From contig NC_056730.1 in the NCBI RefSeq assembly GCF_019279795.1, positions 615,189,271-615,253,270 on the forward strand: 64,000 nt of DNA. The letters run 5' to 3'. Position numbers and translations under genes: made by a program. Below, piece by piece: positions 34,113 through 46,243 of the stretch. This DNA comes from Protopterus annectens. Taxonomy: Eukaryota > Chordata > Ceratodontiformes > Protopteridae. The first letter of the stretch is position 1, and every line of letters starts with the position of its first letter. Below the pieces are notes generated by a model. The model did no database searches, was not told the origin of the DNA, and was given only the letters and a program-made list of their open reading frames with translations.

Positions 34113-37100
34113 ATAGATATACATGCGACTACACATACACACGCAGAGATATGTACAGTAAGAAACTCATGTAGTAGGCACACACAATATGGAACAGCCA
34201 CTATGCCTACAGTTAACACCCTAACAGATGGACACTGGATGAGCCACCCATACACATGACATATGTTGCCTGCAACATATACCCACAGAAAAGTCATAGG
34301 ATGAAACACCACACACAGGTTTGCAGAAATGGAATACCTTTATTTGTGTACTATTATAGATGTATATGCCATGTCATATAGCTGTTCAGACACTGACATC
34401 CATATAAACAGAATAATGCTACTGTGAAACAGTTATGCTAATACAGTAGTCTGGAAAGGTCCACAGCTGTTGCTGTCCAGTCCAAGCCCTTCAAATTGTA
34501 CAATAGTAATGGCAGACTGGGCTACAGGATACCACACAATCAGCAGTAAGTGATGCAGGTGTAAAGTTCAGCAGCCCCTATCTACACTCTGTACACAATC
34601 ATTAGGTGGTACAGACTTAAGTTGGCCAAATTTGATGTAACTTATACATAACATGGCATAACTGACACCATCACAGGCACACTGGTAAACAGAGCAGTCT
34701 ATATGGCAGGAGGCAGTAGGCCTGCAGTAACCCACTTTATGTAAGTAATGTCAAGATAGGTGAAATGTATAGTACTGTATGTCCACTTACCTTATGGCAG
34801 CCCACCCCTGATACCCCAACATTTTGTAACAGCCTAGGTTATGTATGGTGAATCCCACCCCTAAACTCAATACTACAGGGCCATATACCACTGTTACAAA
34901 CATTGGCCTCTGGAGTGCATGTGGGCACACATGTATTGTGCAGGTGAAGTCCACACATATATGGCCCCAGCCCCACCATATGTGTGGTGGATACAACAGC
35001 AGTGGTCTGCTGGCAGGAATGGCAGTGTAGTATACATATATGTGCATAGGTATCACTATCTGTATATGTGTAGACATATAATGCTCTGTATATGTATATA
35101 TCTGGGTGTGTATATGCATATCTATGTACATATAGACACCCATCTATATATGCTGATATGTACATGTGTAATTATCTATATAGATATCTGGATAATCATA
35201 TGTACATATATATTCACCATATGTCCTGAACATGGGGTGTAGCCCTACCTCAGCCCCTATAGTTCCAACTCCATAGTGCAAGGGGATGTCAGTATGTATA
35301 GCAGGTATATTAGTAGACTATTGCTACTGTAATAGGGATTGTCTTCACAGACATGGTGTGTGTGGGAGGTCACATCTGCTTTTCACATGTGCACCATTGG
35401 CTACTGACAGACACCTTAAGGACATCATAGTACAGTACCACTGCAAGCACATAATGTTCATGTGGACTACAACAGAGATATTGGCCATTAGATGTGGGCA
35501 TTCTGACATACTCTGTACAGTCCAGAGGTATACACAAAACCCCTTAGTGCAGAACATGTGGACCAAGCCTGACAATATGGATGTTAACAGCCATGTAGAT
35601 GGGAATAACACATAATGACTGGTATAGATTCACCCCCATAGGTTATGCATTCACACACCTGTGTCTGTCCTGATGCATAATTACTGCTGGTACAGAGGTG
35701 CCATGGCCACATACTAACCACTAGATATTCACATATATCTGTACAGCATCCCACCGCTCCATCTGACATACATGACTGTTAAGGGAGGCCTGGCAGCAGT
35801 ACATCTGGCAAGTATCTGCACATGACATCTCACTGGGTAAGTACACTAAGCTGCTAGGCATGTAACAAAGTACTGTGCAGGCTGCAGGCAGACTGGCTTA
35901 ACATTGGCCTACATCTCCTATGGGGGGAATGCACATGCACCTGCATATATAGCTGGCTCTACAGGCATGTCACAGCACAAGGTAAGATACACCTATGTGG
36001 AAGTGCATAACCACAACCAATGTGAACACAGCCACAGCCACATATGGTAAGCTAGCATAATATTACATTATATGGTCTATCTGTTCAACACCATCCTCAT
36101 ATGTGCCACTCACACACTAACCCTACATATACTGGGCCACTACATAGTGTGGCCTGATGCCTGTCTGTGGTAAGGGACATGTGTGTGTATGGCCCTACAA
36201 ACATGTAAGCCAATATGGTAGCATACAGTGAAACAGCATGTAACATCAGGTAGGACAGGACCTAGAACAATGACATCTACCACAGTCTGTACACAGGCCA
36301 AGGTACATATTGGCAATGCACACACTTTCAACATTCATCATAAGTACACAGACCTCAGTACTGTACAAACAACCACAGAATGTCCAGGTTATGTCATCAA
36401 ATATAACCCTACTGTACATAACATGTGTAGCAGTCTGGTATCTCACTGGCTTGTTACCAGATATGATGACACTAATTATGGTGTACAGCATATATGCACC
36501 TTTTAATGCATGACATATGTACAAAGGTTGACAGAGTTGGGCTGGAAGCACATACACAGGGCCAATATTGACATGTTGCTGTGATAACATCTTACATTTA
36601 CTGTTGTAACAGGGTTTGTCACAACATATGTTCTATGAGGGATATGAAGTCAGTAACTGTCATGGCTTTCAACATCTACAGACTGCAATCCTCACACTAC
36701 CTTCTGCAGTTCACAGATACATGCTCTGTGGGTAACACATGAAACCAAAGGCACCACACACTGCCCAGTCTGCAGATGACCCTACAGATGGGGAGTCCTC
36801 ATGAAATAGAACTGACATGACAGGTATTAACACTTGTAGGACAGCCATATCAACACACACCCTGTTAAACCAACATTACTCCGAATGCAGTATAGCAGCA
36901 CTTACACTCTATAGTTAGGTCAGGCACACACCCCCCCCCCCCTGTGTGTTGGCCTGTTTCCACAGTGTATGTTGTCAGGTAAATCCCCAATCCAGCTGAG
37001 GTGCTGTTTGCCAAACAACAGATTAAGTTCCTGCTCAAAGTGAATGGAAAGGTCCAACACCAATATGATGTTCCTAGATATTGGAGTGTGTTTCCATTCA

Positions 37101-38518
37101 ATTGGCTATGGGAATGTTACCACAGCTGTTCCACATGCAATCAGCTAGGGGAGGGCTGCAATTCATGCAGAGACCATCAGCTGATCATGAGCATCACTTA
37201 AAATGCACATGCTGCTGCCTAAGCAAAGCACATGTAGGTCTCCGCATCCACCAGTGAGGGAGTGAGAGAGGCAGACAGAGGCAATGACAAGTCAGGGATG
37301 GGGTAGGAGAGTAAAACTTAATAACATTTGTGTCACACACCAACCAGCACAGGGTATCAAACCCCTGATGAGTAGGTAGTGCTATTATAGTCCTTTGCAG
37401 TTATGTGATGCACCACATGGGTTACCTGTTGCTGAGTCCTCAAAACATATATGTGATGGTGAGTGGCATCTGCAACAGGGATATGTTAGCTATACGGTAG
37501 GTGAAGTACATGTGCCTGTCCGCATGAATAGGTGCCAGCATCAACACAGCCACACTCTCACAGGGATGCACACACATTGACACATTTGGCAGGGCTATGG
37601 ATTAAGGTCATCACTAGTGAGATTGCCTCAACACATTACTGTGCAGGTATCACATGCACCACACTGGTCATATGGAGGTTATATGGGCAAAGGGTATGGG
37701 AAGGTGTCTGACATCAGACAGCATACTTCAGTATGCCACTGGGGGTTGTAGTGAGTGTGGATGTGATCATACGCATTGTACACCACACACACAAACACAC
37801 AGGGTGCCAGTACTGACATGCATGGGTGCATTCTGCACAGGTATGTGGTGGTCGACTGTGCCAGATGGCTATACAAGGCTAGGTGATGGGTATACCTTGG
37901 CATCAGGCCACATGACAATGGTCTGCATTATGGCTCAGTGCTGTGGTTCCTGCATTTGCCCACACAGGTGGGTATTGTATCTTCCATCCAGTCACCTGGG
38001 TGACTATTGCATGTGGCCAATGCTGTGCATCGCTAGGCATGTATGTGTTCCTTAGTCTATAACATAGATGGTGTCTGGGATGTGAACATCTCCCACATGC
38101 ATGTACAGTGACGTGTCGGGACCATGTTGTGTACACAGATTATCATCAGATGTGCCAGTCTTGGCCACCTGTAGCAGGAACTGGTAATGGACAGCAGGTT
38201 AACCCTGCAACTACATTGATAGCATGCTAACAGCATTCCCTGGTGTTAGTGGCATCTGTCCATACAGGGTATGTTTTCAGGCAGTCCATACATGGCATGT
38301 TTTCAGGCATGGTATGTCCTTTGTGGGTCACATGTGATGGCACACAGGTGCTGCAGGTGTCCAGTGGGGAACATGGAGAAGGTGCACTGTCTGCATGTAT
38401 GTGCCTATTGGACAGATGGACAGGGTGCCATGCTCTCCGTAGGCCTCTGCAATCACTCCACAGTTACTATCGGTTGCCAATATGCAGTGTACTACACACA
38501 TATTGGCTGTTGCCTTGG
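34113..38518. other. Harbinger interior, no gene recognised
   Basis: About 4.4 kb of sequence rich in ACATGTG, TGTGCATA and similar words, with no protein-like frame on either strand. A poly(C) run lies at about 36,929-36,941. It may be decayed satellite or regulatory filler of the transposon; I see no clear periodicity. Confidence 0.5.

Positions 38519-38592
<74 letters not shown>
38519..38592. repeat. (TG)n microsatellite
   Basis: About 37 uninterrupted TG units. Confidence 0.97.
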
Positions 38593-38596
<4 letters not shown>

Positions 38597-38847
38597 AAAC
38601 ATGGCTTGAGAGTGTGCTCTAGGTAATACTGGGGTTGCTGACTGTGATTGCTTGTCCTTGATGTCACATGTATGGGTATGGATTTGCACCCCAGCCTCTT
38701 GGCTATTTCACATCTGTTATCCCTGTACAGTGGACATTATGATATATACTAGCACCACCATATAAGGAATTTGCAAAACCCACTTCACATTGGGCCCAGG
38801 TGTCACACACTCACACCCACCTCCACACAGGATACGAATTACACACA

Positions 38848-38902
<55 letters not shown>

Positions 38903-39334
38903 AATGTCTGGGAGTAGAACCCCTATCTAACTAGTTTATTACACTACAACACTACACAGTTATAGTACACATCACGAAGATTACTGGAGTACTCTTTCCC
39001 CAAAGGTGTATTTTACAATGAATGACATCAGCAGGATTGCCAAAGCAGGCCATTTGACATGTACTGAGTGTGACTAGCCTAAAATGCATTTCTCCCTACA
39101 CAGAGATTGAAACACACACAAAACATCCACAACCAACATGTGTGGGTACAGAACCCCAAACAGAGGTCTATATCACACTACAGCATGTAGCTGTTATAGG
39201 ACACACCACGGGGATTACTGAAGAGCTACTTCCCCAAAGGTCCATTTCACAATGCCGCCAAAAGACCAAGACAAACTGTAGAAAAACAGATAACGAAGTA
39301 GGCAGTCAACAATACCACAGATCCGGATAAAAGG

Positions 39335-39389
39335 AAAACTCTTCTTTATTCAATTAAGAGCTTTTGTCAGACTCCACTGACTTTATCAG
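39335..39389 (-). ncRNA. degenerate hammerhead ribozyme-like fold in PLE 1
   Basis: Minus strand: CUGAUAAA, a perfect 5-bp stem II (GUCAG at 39,377-39,381 in element sense, CUGAC at 39,366-39,370) with loop UGGAGU (written for the 5'-3' minus strand), then CAAAAG, then stem III GCUCUU (39,356-39,361) pairing with AAGAGU (39,339-39,344). The canonical core is CUGAUGA ... GAAA. Two G-to-A changes give CUGAUAA and AAAA, which should abolish cleavage. Stem I is not convincing. PLEs are known to carry hammerhead ribozymes in their termini. Confidence 0.55.
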
Positions 39390-39606
39390 AATACAAATAC
39401 AAAGTGCAAAACACTGCTTAAATAACCCATCCCACCCTACAAATTAGTTACATCATTTCCCACAGGAAATTAACAATGAATGACATGACAAGGTAAAACA
39501 CATTTTAAAGGAACCACAACACAAAACCACCCATGGTTAGTTTGTAATCACTCATAAAAATTACAAAGACTTCAGTTTCAGTAGAGTCATGATACTGACC
39601 CTGTCA

Positions 39607-39972
39607 TTAAGCCCTATTTTTTTTTTTACTGGCATTAAGTTTAATTTGCCACTTTAATTCAAGAAGTTCCAAAAACTCTTCCAATGGTCCACCCCTTGAA
39701 CCCAGGTCAGCATGATCAATTTCACAAATCTTAAACTTGTGAAAAGGGAACATTTCTATATGTTTGTACAACACATTTTTGTTGTTTTTCTGTCTGATTT
39801 CATAGCCATGTTCATAAACCCATTGCTTGAGGGCCCTCTTAGTTTTACCCACATAAAATCCATCACACAAATCACACAAAACAACATACACTACCCCTTT
39901 TGAAAAACAGTAATACCTTTTCTTTGGGTAAATAAACCCGTAGTTCTTAATAAAGATCTCTCCTCTGTCCAC
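39607..39972 (-). pseudogene. PLE 1 GIY-YIG endonuclease domain
   Basis: The frame contains GVVYVVLCDLCDGFYVGKTKRALKQW: the YVV and FYVG pair are the GIY-YIG elements and KTKR follows, as usual. A C-terminal SRGGPLEEFLELLELKW segment matches the PLE endonuclease end. A CxxC linker (GCFKCGRCAHCPSI-like, about 39,975-40,015) precedes it in another frame. This domain nicks DNA to prime reverse transcription. Confidence 0.88.
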
Positions 39973-40049
39973 AATAGATGGGCAGTGAGCACACCTACCA
40001 CATTTAAAGCAACCCCCATTTTTTTAAAAACCTCTTTTCCAAAAGGCCC

Positions 40050-41018
40050 TTAAAGCATGTGTCTTTTTTTATAAACCACAACTGGTTTATCACCAAGGAC
40101 CCCAGCACTCTCCTCATCCATAACAAAAATTTCCCAAAATTTCTCAATTATTTTCCTGATGTCATAGGAATCAAGTGTATAAGGTATAGTCAAGGCCCTA
40201 GAGTACCTATCATGGTCTAAACAAGGGGTTCCAACAGACTTGGTGTTGCCACATAGCAATTTAACAATGTACCCAGTGTGCCTTTTGTGTTTAGCTTTGT
40301 TCTCAATAATATTAACAAACTTGGGGGGGTACCCTCTTTTTACTAACATGCCCTTTAGTGTCTCACATTCTTTTTGAAAATCATCATCCTCTGAGACCAT
40401 CCTGGCAACCCTGACACACTGGTTTTTAACCAGGGCTTTTTTCTGGTGTTCAGGGTTCCAGCTTTCAAAGTGCAATAGTGCATTAGAATACATGGGTTTC
40501 CTATATAACAGAGAAATAAACATCTTTTTAGTATAGTTCTTTTTGATAGTAATGCCTAAAAAGTTCAGGCTATCTTTATCCTTAGTCATAGTAAATTTAA
40601 GGAAATCAGTGGTCGCATTGATATAAACAACAAACTCTTCCAGTTTAGCCTCACTACCCTTCCACAAGATTACTATATCATCTAGGTAGCGCCCATACAA
40701 GACCCAGTACCTTTTATACTCTGAGTTCCTAAGGAATTAATCTTTCCAGTAGGCCAATATTATATTTGCAAATGCTGGGGCTCAGCAAGCACCCATAGCA
40801 ACCCCCTGTCTTTGTTTGAAAATATGACCATCAAAACTAAGGTAGTTGTTATCCAAAATCAATTTCATGCATGTCCTCAGTGTCAATATTGTCCCATTGT
40901 CCCAGTCAGTATTGAAACATAAATATTCATAAAACCATTCAAGGCCTCCTTCATAAGGTATCACAGAAAAAAGTTCCTTGATGTCTAAAGTGACCATAAT
41001 AAGCCCATCATCATACAT
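40050..41018 (-). pseudogene. PLE 1 RT, palm and thumb region
   Basis: Two frames. 40,782-41,018 carries MVTLDIKELFSVIPYEGG (first catalytic Asp block) and KQRQGVAMGAC. 40,050-40,700 begins MYGRYLDDIVILW with the catalytic YLDD, then FLGITIKK, PMYSNALLHFESW and NIIENKAKHKRH, all in PLE order. A stop interrupts near 40,740. PLE RTs resemble telomerase and lack an LTR-type RNase H. Confidence 0.9.
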
Positions 41019-41063
41019 ATCTGGTTTGATTTTTGCAAGGAAGTCCCAAGAGTCTCTAATAAG

Positions 41064-41879
41064 CTACTCCCTACCATTCAAAATGTTCTTAACGTTCCCA
41101 TCAATATATTTGGCTATGCCAAACGTTTTGGAGGCCTTAGCATCAACAATTGGTTGTAGGGGTGGGCTACAGACGGATTTATGTATTTTTGGGATCCCAC
41201 AAATAGTAGGGATCCTAGGGGACCTCTGCTCTAGAAGGCTATGAATATCTAAACTGATTTGTCCATTAAGTAACAATTCATCCAAGGTAAGGCCAATGTT
41301 TCTGTAAGATATATACCTTTTGTTCACAGAGGTATCATATGTATCACTATATAACAAATCAAATATGTTATTATCATAGTCAGAAGTGTTCATAATAAAG
41401 AGATCCCCACCCTTGTCAGGTTTCATTAACCTAATTTCCGGGTTACTAATAACATCTTGGAGAAGTGACCATTCCTGGTGATTTAAGTTATTGACCATGG
41501 TTCGTTTCTGGTGTATGAGAAGTTCCCTAATTTCATTTTCACACAAAGCTTCAAAAATTGAAGTAAGAGGGTGCACCAGTGGAATAAATGTACTGGGCCT
41601 GTGAGGTAAGTGCAAAACCACTATTTGGTTGTTGTTCTTAAAATACAAAGGCAAATTAAACTTCCTACAAAAAAGTTTTAAGTTTAAGATAGTGTCAACC
41701 AAGTTAGTGTTCCTAGCTGGAACAAAGTTCAAACATTTTGAAAATAAATTAGCCCAATTAAAATCAACATGAACATGGCTATAGTTATAAACTGTAAAAT
41801 CGCCATCCAAGTTTTTGACCATTGAAACAACTTTGGACATTTCAATCATCTGTTCTGAGCTTTCCTCATCCCCCTCCAC
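41064..41879 (-). pseudogene. PLE 1 RT, N-terminal half
   Basis: A 271-codon frame with the PLE-specific entry region (NFVPARNTNLVDT), the LMKPDKGGDLFIMNTSDY motif and the CGIPKIHKSVCSPPLQPIV block. All are characteristic of PLE RTs upstream of the catalytic palm. It overlaps the upstream frame near 41,846-41,879, where a frameshift separates them. Confidence 0.88.
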
Positions 41880-42701
41880 TGATTTTGGTAGTTGTTCTGC
41901 CCATACCTGAAACTGCCAGGCCCCATCTCCCTCTGGTTCTGAATTCTCTCGGATCTCCTCACTTGTGGAGGTTCTAAAGGGACATCACTATTCAGGTAAT
42001 CATCCACCTCCAAAATCTCCTCATGAGCTTCATCATATTCCACAGGGACTCTATCAAAATAATGGGCTTGTTGCCTTTCTGGGGAGTCTGAGTATGCTCT
42101 TCCAGTGTTGTAGTCCCACTTATCTCTTAACAGCTTATGCTGTTTTCTAGCTCTTAAATCAGTCAACCCCTTTTCAACAATCTTAAAAACATTAAAAACA
42201 TCTTTTTTGGCACTCTCATATAACAAGTCATTCTTAATACTAACTTCAACTTTGTCAATATCTCTTAAAAGCATAGACATTTTCCTATTATTGTCACTGA
42301 TAAGTATTTTTAACAGTCCACAATCTTGCCTGTTGAAAAAAGACGTAAGGTCCGTGTGTAACTGTGAATATTTAATATGTCCCATCGGGTATTTCCAAAG
42401 TCTCAGCCCTTTAGGCACTTGCTCTCGGTTAACAAACTCCTGCAAATAGGAGTTTTCCAGTTGAAGCTTTTTATATTTAAAAATAAAGTCTTGAAATGAC
42501 CTGAGTTGCGAGTCCAAAGACCCAGCAATATCATCAGGTCTATCAGCACTGTCACATAACTGTACTTCATTCTTGAGCCATTGCTCCATGGAAAAGAATG
42601 CATCACCCACACCGCCATTTCCGGGTCTGCCTTGTTGTGTAGCTCTCACGCTACCAGACGTGGAACTTGAACTGTGGCTCCTCCCCTGTGATTCATAATG
42701 T
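41846..42701 (-). pseudogene. PLE 1 N-terminal region
   Basis: An open frame enters from the satellite, so its first ATG (42,781) is not a real start. The first ATG inside the element is at 42,589 (MEQWLKNEVQLCDS). The product is charged and partly helical (VEVSIKNDLLYESAKKD), ending in an Arg/Gln-rich stretch. Such N-terminal extensions occur in PLEs; I assign no function. Confidence 0.7.
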
Positions 42702-43870
42702 ATTTCACAATGAATGACATCAGCAGGCTTGCCAAAGTCGTGCATTTGACATGTACTGAGTGTGACTAGCCTAAAATGCATTGCTCCCTATACAGAGATT
42801 GAAACACACATGAAATATCCACAACCAACATGCATGGGTACCGAACCCCTAACAGGGGTCTATATCACACTACAGCATGGAGCTGTTAAAGGATGCACCA
42901 CAAAAATTACTGGAGACCTCCTTCCCCAAAGGTGTATTTCACAATGAATGACATCAGCAGGCTTGACAAAGTAGGGCATTTGACATGTACTGAGTGTGAC
43001 CAGCCTAAAATGTTTTGCTCCCTACACAGAGATTGAAACACACACAAAACATCCACAACCAACATGTGTGGGTACAGAATCCCTAGCAGAGGTCTATATC
43101 ACACTACAGCAGTACACAGATATGGCATGCGCTACAGAGATAACTGGGCTGCATACTTCCCAGAGGTGTATTTCTAGGTGGATGACATCAGCAGCCTTGC
43201 CAAAGTAGAGCATACAAATTGTATGGAGTGTGACTACCCTAAAAAGCATTGCTCTCTACACAGACAAGGTCACACATACACAAGCGCACTTACCAAGTCT
43301 GGGATAAGAACAACTATCTAATTTATTATACTACAGCAGTACACAATTATAGGATGCGCTACAGAGATTACTTGGCTAAACCCTCCCCAGAGGTGTATTT
43401 CTAGGTGGATGACATCAGCAGCCTTACCAAAGTAGACCATTTAAATTGTAGGGGGTGTGACAACCCGAAAAAGCATTGCTTTCTACACAGACAGGTACAG
43501 ACTGACATGCACACACACACACAGTTGTCAAGGTTGAGGTTAGAATTCCTACCTATTTTATCACACTACAGCAGTACACAGTTATGGCATGTGCTATGGA
43601 GATTACTGGCTTACAACCTTCCCAGAGATGTATTTCTAGGTGGATGACATCAGCATTTCAATTGTAGGGGGGTGTGACCACCCTAAAAACCATTGCTCTC
43701 TGCACAGACAGAGACAGACAGACACACACACAAACACACACACAATTGCCAAGGCTGGGGTTAGAATACCTACCTAACTAGTTTATCATACTACAGCAGT
43801 TATTGGTCATGCCACAGAGATTACTGGGCTAAAACACTCCCAAAGGTGTATTTCACAGTGGATGACCTTA

Positions 43871-44599
43871 GCATGCTTGTCATAGTGGGGCTATGGAGAG
43901 GGCAGTGTGTGTGCATGGGCCATAACCCATTCGTCTAGGGGTTGACATGCCACATGCGGGCACAACCTGGGTCATATTTCACAGGTACATGTATATACAG
44001 CTGCTAGATGACTACTTCCTTGAACAGTCATGTTGCACAGTTGGCACATGCACCACATAATCTGTAATGCTGTCAGATACTGGTGGCTAGTATCTGCAGT
44101 GAGTTACATCTGACCCTCATGTGGTTGTGGCCCTTTGGCTGTGTGCTGGGTGGGACAGGCCTGGATGGCTCCTCGTCACAGTCACCCTCTTCCACACATC
44201 TATGTATGTCTTCCTTTGGCTTATTATAGTGTGTTGTCCTTACAAATATACCTGTATTCCTATCCACTGTATTTGCAAAGCATGAGTGGTGCACACTGCG
44301 GAGTGTCTGCACTAACATCTGTGGCTGCCAGATATGTATGGTCCACTGGTGTTTGCAGACATGGCCTTCATGTGTTGTCTGTGAGCATGCCCAGTATGAT
44401 CTTTGAGAATGTTGTTGACTGACATTGCCTTCATTTCTCTAAGTGTGTGGGCATGCCCAGTATGGTCATCTGTATTGAATGTGTGGATCGAGTCCAGGTT
44501 GTTTGTACTGCAGTGCTGAACTTTGTGTTGTACACCTACAGGTAGAATGCTGTCTCTGCAGGGTATCCATTGATCATTTGTCATTGACTGTTACTACAT
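43871..44599. other. Harbinger interior, no gene recognised
   Basis: Unassigned, with a diverged internal repeat near 44,350-44,490 ('gcatgcccagtatg' twice). Confidence 0.5.
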
Positions 44600-44975
44600 T
44601 TCTACATTCCTACATTAGGATGGGGTGGGCACACCTGAGTATTTATACATTTCTATACAGGATTGTGGGGGGGCACACCTGACTGTTACCATATTTCTAT
44701 GTAGGATGGGGGGAGTACACCTGACTATTTCTACATTCCTACACAGAATTGGGGGGCACACCTGACTGTTACTACAATTCTACGTAGGATGGGGGGCACA
44801 CCTGACTATTTCAATGTTTCTACACAGGACTGGGGGGGCAAACCTGACTGTTACTACAATTCTACGTAGGATGAAGGGGCACACCTGACTATTTCAATGT
44901 TTCTGCACAGGATTGGAGGGACAAACCTGACTGTGACTACATTTCTACGTAGGATGGGGGGGGACACCTGACACT
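44600..44975. repeat. minisatellite with alternating units
   Basis: About seven units of 50-60 bp, each ending in a G-run followed by CACACCTGACT or a variant. Two unit types alternate: one with 'gttactac' and 'ctacgtaggatg', the other with 'atttcaatgtttct' and 'cacaggact'. This gives a higher-order period near 110 bp. Confidence 0.8.
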
Positions 44976-45505
44976 TGTACACATTCGCTAGGACTGTACT
45001 GGTATGTTGTGTACTCCATTTCAGTCTGTAGTCATACCAGTGTACCTCAGATCTTAGCTTTTAATTACCTACATATTAGTTTCTGACTTCTTACCCTTCA
45101 GAACTGACATCCCACTGCCTGACCTACTGTAGTCTGTCTATGTAGGCCTGGTGGGGAGGTTACCCATAGGCCTCATTCAGAGGCCAAAACATAGCCTTTG
45201 TTTGTGTTTGTCTACACCTGTCCTGCTGGCTGTGACTGTTGTTGAGTATATGAACCCCCTGACTGGCAGGTGTGCATCACTTACCATGTGAGTGTCCCAG
45301 TATTGAGGGTGGTGCTGCAGGGCTGCCTGCATTGGATGCACATAGTACACTCCCTACACATGGTTAAGCACAGGTAGTGCATCCCTTTTACTGTATGTGA
45401 GAGTCAGAGAGATGTGTTATTCCCTGGGTCCCTCCTGTGTCAGTGTATGTGCTATGCGTTGCCTCTTTGCCAAGGCCAGGGCGTACTGGACATGCCTCCT
45501 TCTGT

Positions 45506-46243
45506 CTACTGGGGCAGGCTCAGGTTGTTCCTCCTCCGAGTCTCTCTGTGTCTGTGTGGAGCTTTGTGGTCCTGCCCCGTGCTGTTCTGCTGCAGCTGTT
45601 TCCACAGGATCATATCGTGTAGCATGGCACATACAAAGACAATTTGGGTACATGTAGCTGATGAGTACTGCAAGGCTCCACCGGATGTGTCCAGGCACCA
45701 GAACCATGACTTGAGCAACCCAAACACATGCTCTACTACATTTCTGGTCTGTGCATGTGCCTCATTATGGAGTTCTTGTTCAGGTGTGTGTGCATTTCTG
45801 ATGGGTGTCATCAGCCACGGCTCCAGGGCATATCCAGCATCCCCCACTAGGTGAACGTCAGGGATGTCCCCATTGGCAAATCTCTGGTACAACTGCGTCA
45901 GATGCCAGATGTGGGAATCGTGATAGCTTCCAGGGCAGCCAACACACATATTCATTATTATGCCCTGGGCATTGAACATGACCTGGCAGTTGATGGAGGG
46001 GAAGCCCTTGCAGTTGATGTAGACCCTACTCCGCTCACCGGGTGGTGCTTTTATGTATATATGCATGCAGTCTATTGCACTCACTACTTCAGGGTGTTCT
46101 GCTATTTGGTGGAACAGTTGCATATTGCTGGCCAATGCCTCACAGATGTTGGGGAAATATACGTGCTCACCGACATGTGCTGACATGGCATCCAGGAACT
46201 GATAGAGTACCCTGGATGCTGATGCCTGTGAAGTCCCCATCAT
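45506..46243 (-). CDS. PIF/Harbinger DDE transposase (C-terminal two-thirds, open)
   Basis: A 245-codon frame starting MMGTSQASASRVLYQFLDAM, the helix-turn-helix-like region of HARBI1-type transposases. The catalytic core follows: AIDCMHI (Asp 58), PGSYHDSHIW (around 105-113), LVGDAGYALEPWLMTP (Asp 135) and RNVVEHVFGLLKSWFWCL (Glu 171). The DDE triad is therefore intact. The enzyme cuts the element at its inverted repeats. It lies 1.4 kb from the right end of the 20-kb element, convergent with the Myb-like gene. The N-terminal part upstream carries two stops. Confidence 0.9.
   Translation of the reverse strand: MMGTSQASASRVLYQFLDAMSAHVGEHVYFPNICEALASNMQLFHQIAEHPEVVSAIDCMHIYIKAPPGERSRVYINCKGFPSINCQVMFNAQGIIMNMCVGCPGSYHDSHIWHLTQLYQRFANGDIPDVHLVGDAGYALEPWLMTPIRNAHTPEQELHNEAHAQTRNVVEHVFGLLKSWFWCLDTSGGALQYSSATCTQIVFVCAMLHDMILWKQLQQNSTGQDHKAPHRHRETRRRNNLSLPQ

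Larger units (their letters stand above)
39255..42701 (-). mobile_element. Penelope-like element 1, nearly full length
   Basis: The element is flanked by an 11-bp target duplication ATTTCACAATG (39,244-39,254 and 42,702-42,712) that belongs to the satellite unit. It holds in order a long N-terminal region, PLE RT, a Cys-rich linker and a GIY-YIG endonuclease, plus a hammerhead-like fold near its 3' end. Frames are broken at about 41,860, 41,060, 40,740 and 40,000. It differs from PLE 2 and belongs to another subfamily. Confidence 0.88.
38770..43870. repeat. satellite array of about 234 bp, interrupted by a PLE
   Basis: Units recur at about 39,004, 42,700, 42,931, 43,165, 43,391, 43,626 and 43,846 (spacing 219-235 bp), each with a GTATTTCACAATGAATGACATC-like or CTAGGTGGATGACATC-like block, a CTACACAGA block and a (CA)n patch. 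An (AC)n run occupies 38,841-38,896 in the first unit. On the minus strand many units carry a B-box-like GGTTCxxTxCC, so the unit may descend from a tRNA-like SINE. The array occupies 38,770-39,254 and 42,702-43,870; the gap is PLE 1. Confidence 0.8.

Noticed and set aside
33105-34312. Several Tyr/Ile-rich frames of 60-134 codons
   Set aside because: Translations of TA repeats.
42700-43870. CRISPR-like array
   Set aside because: Units are about 234 bp, diverged and without short conserved repeats or spacers; it is a satellite in a eukaryotic transposon.
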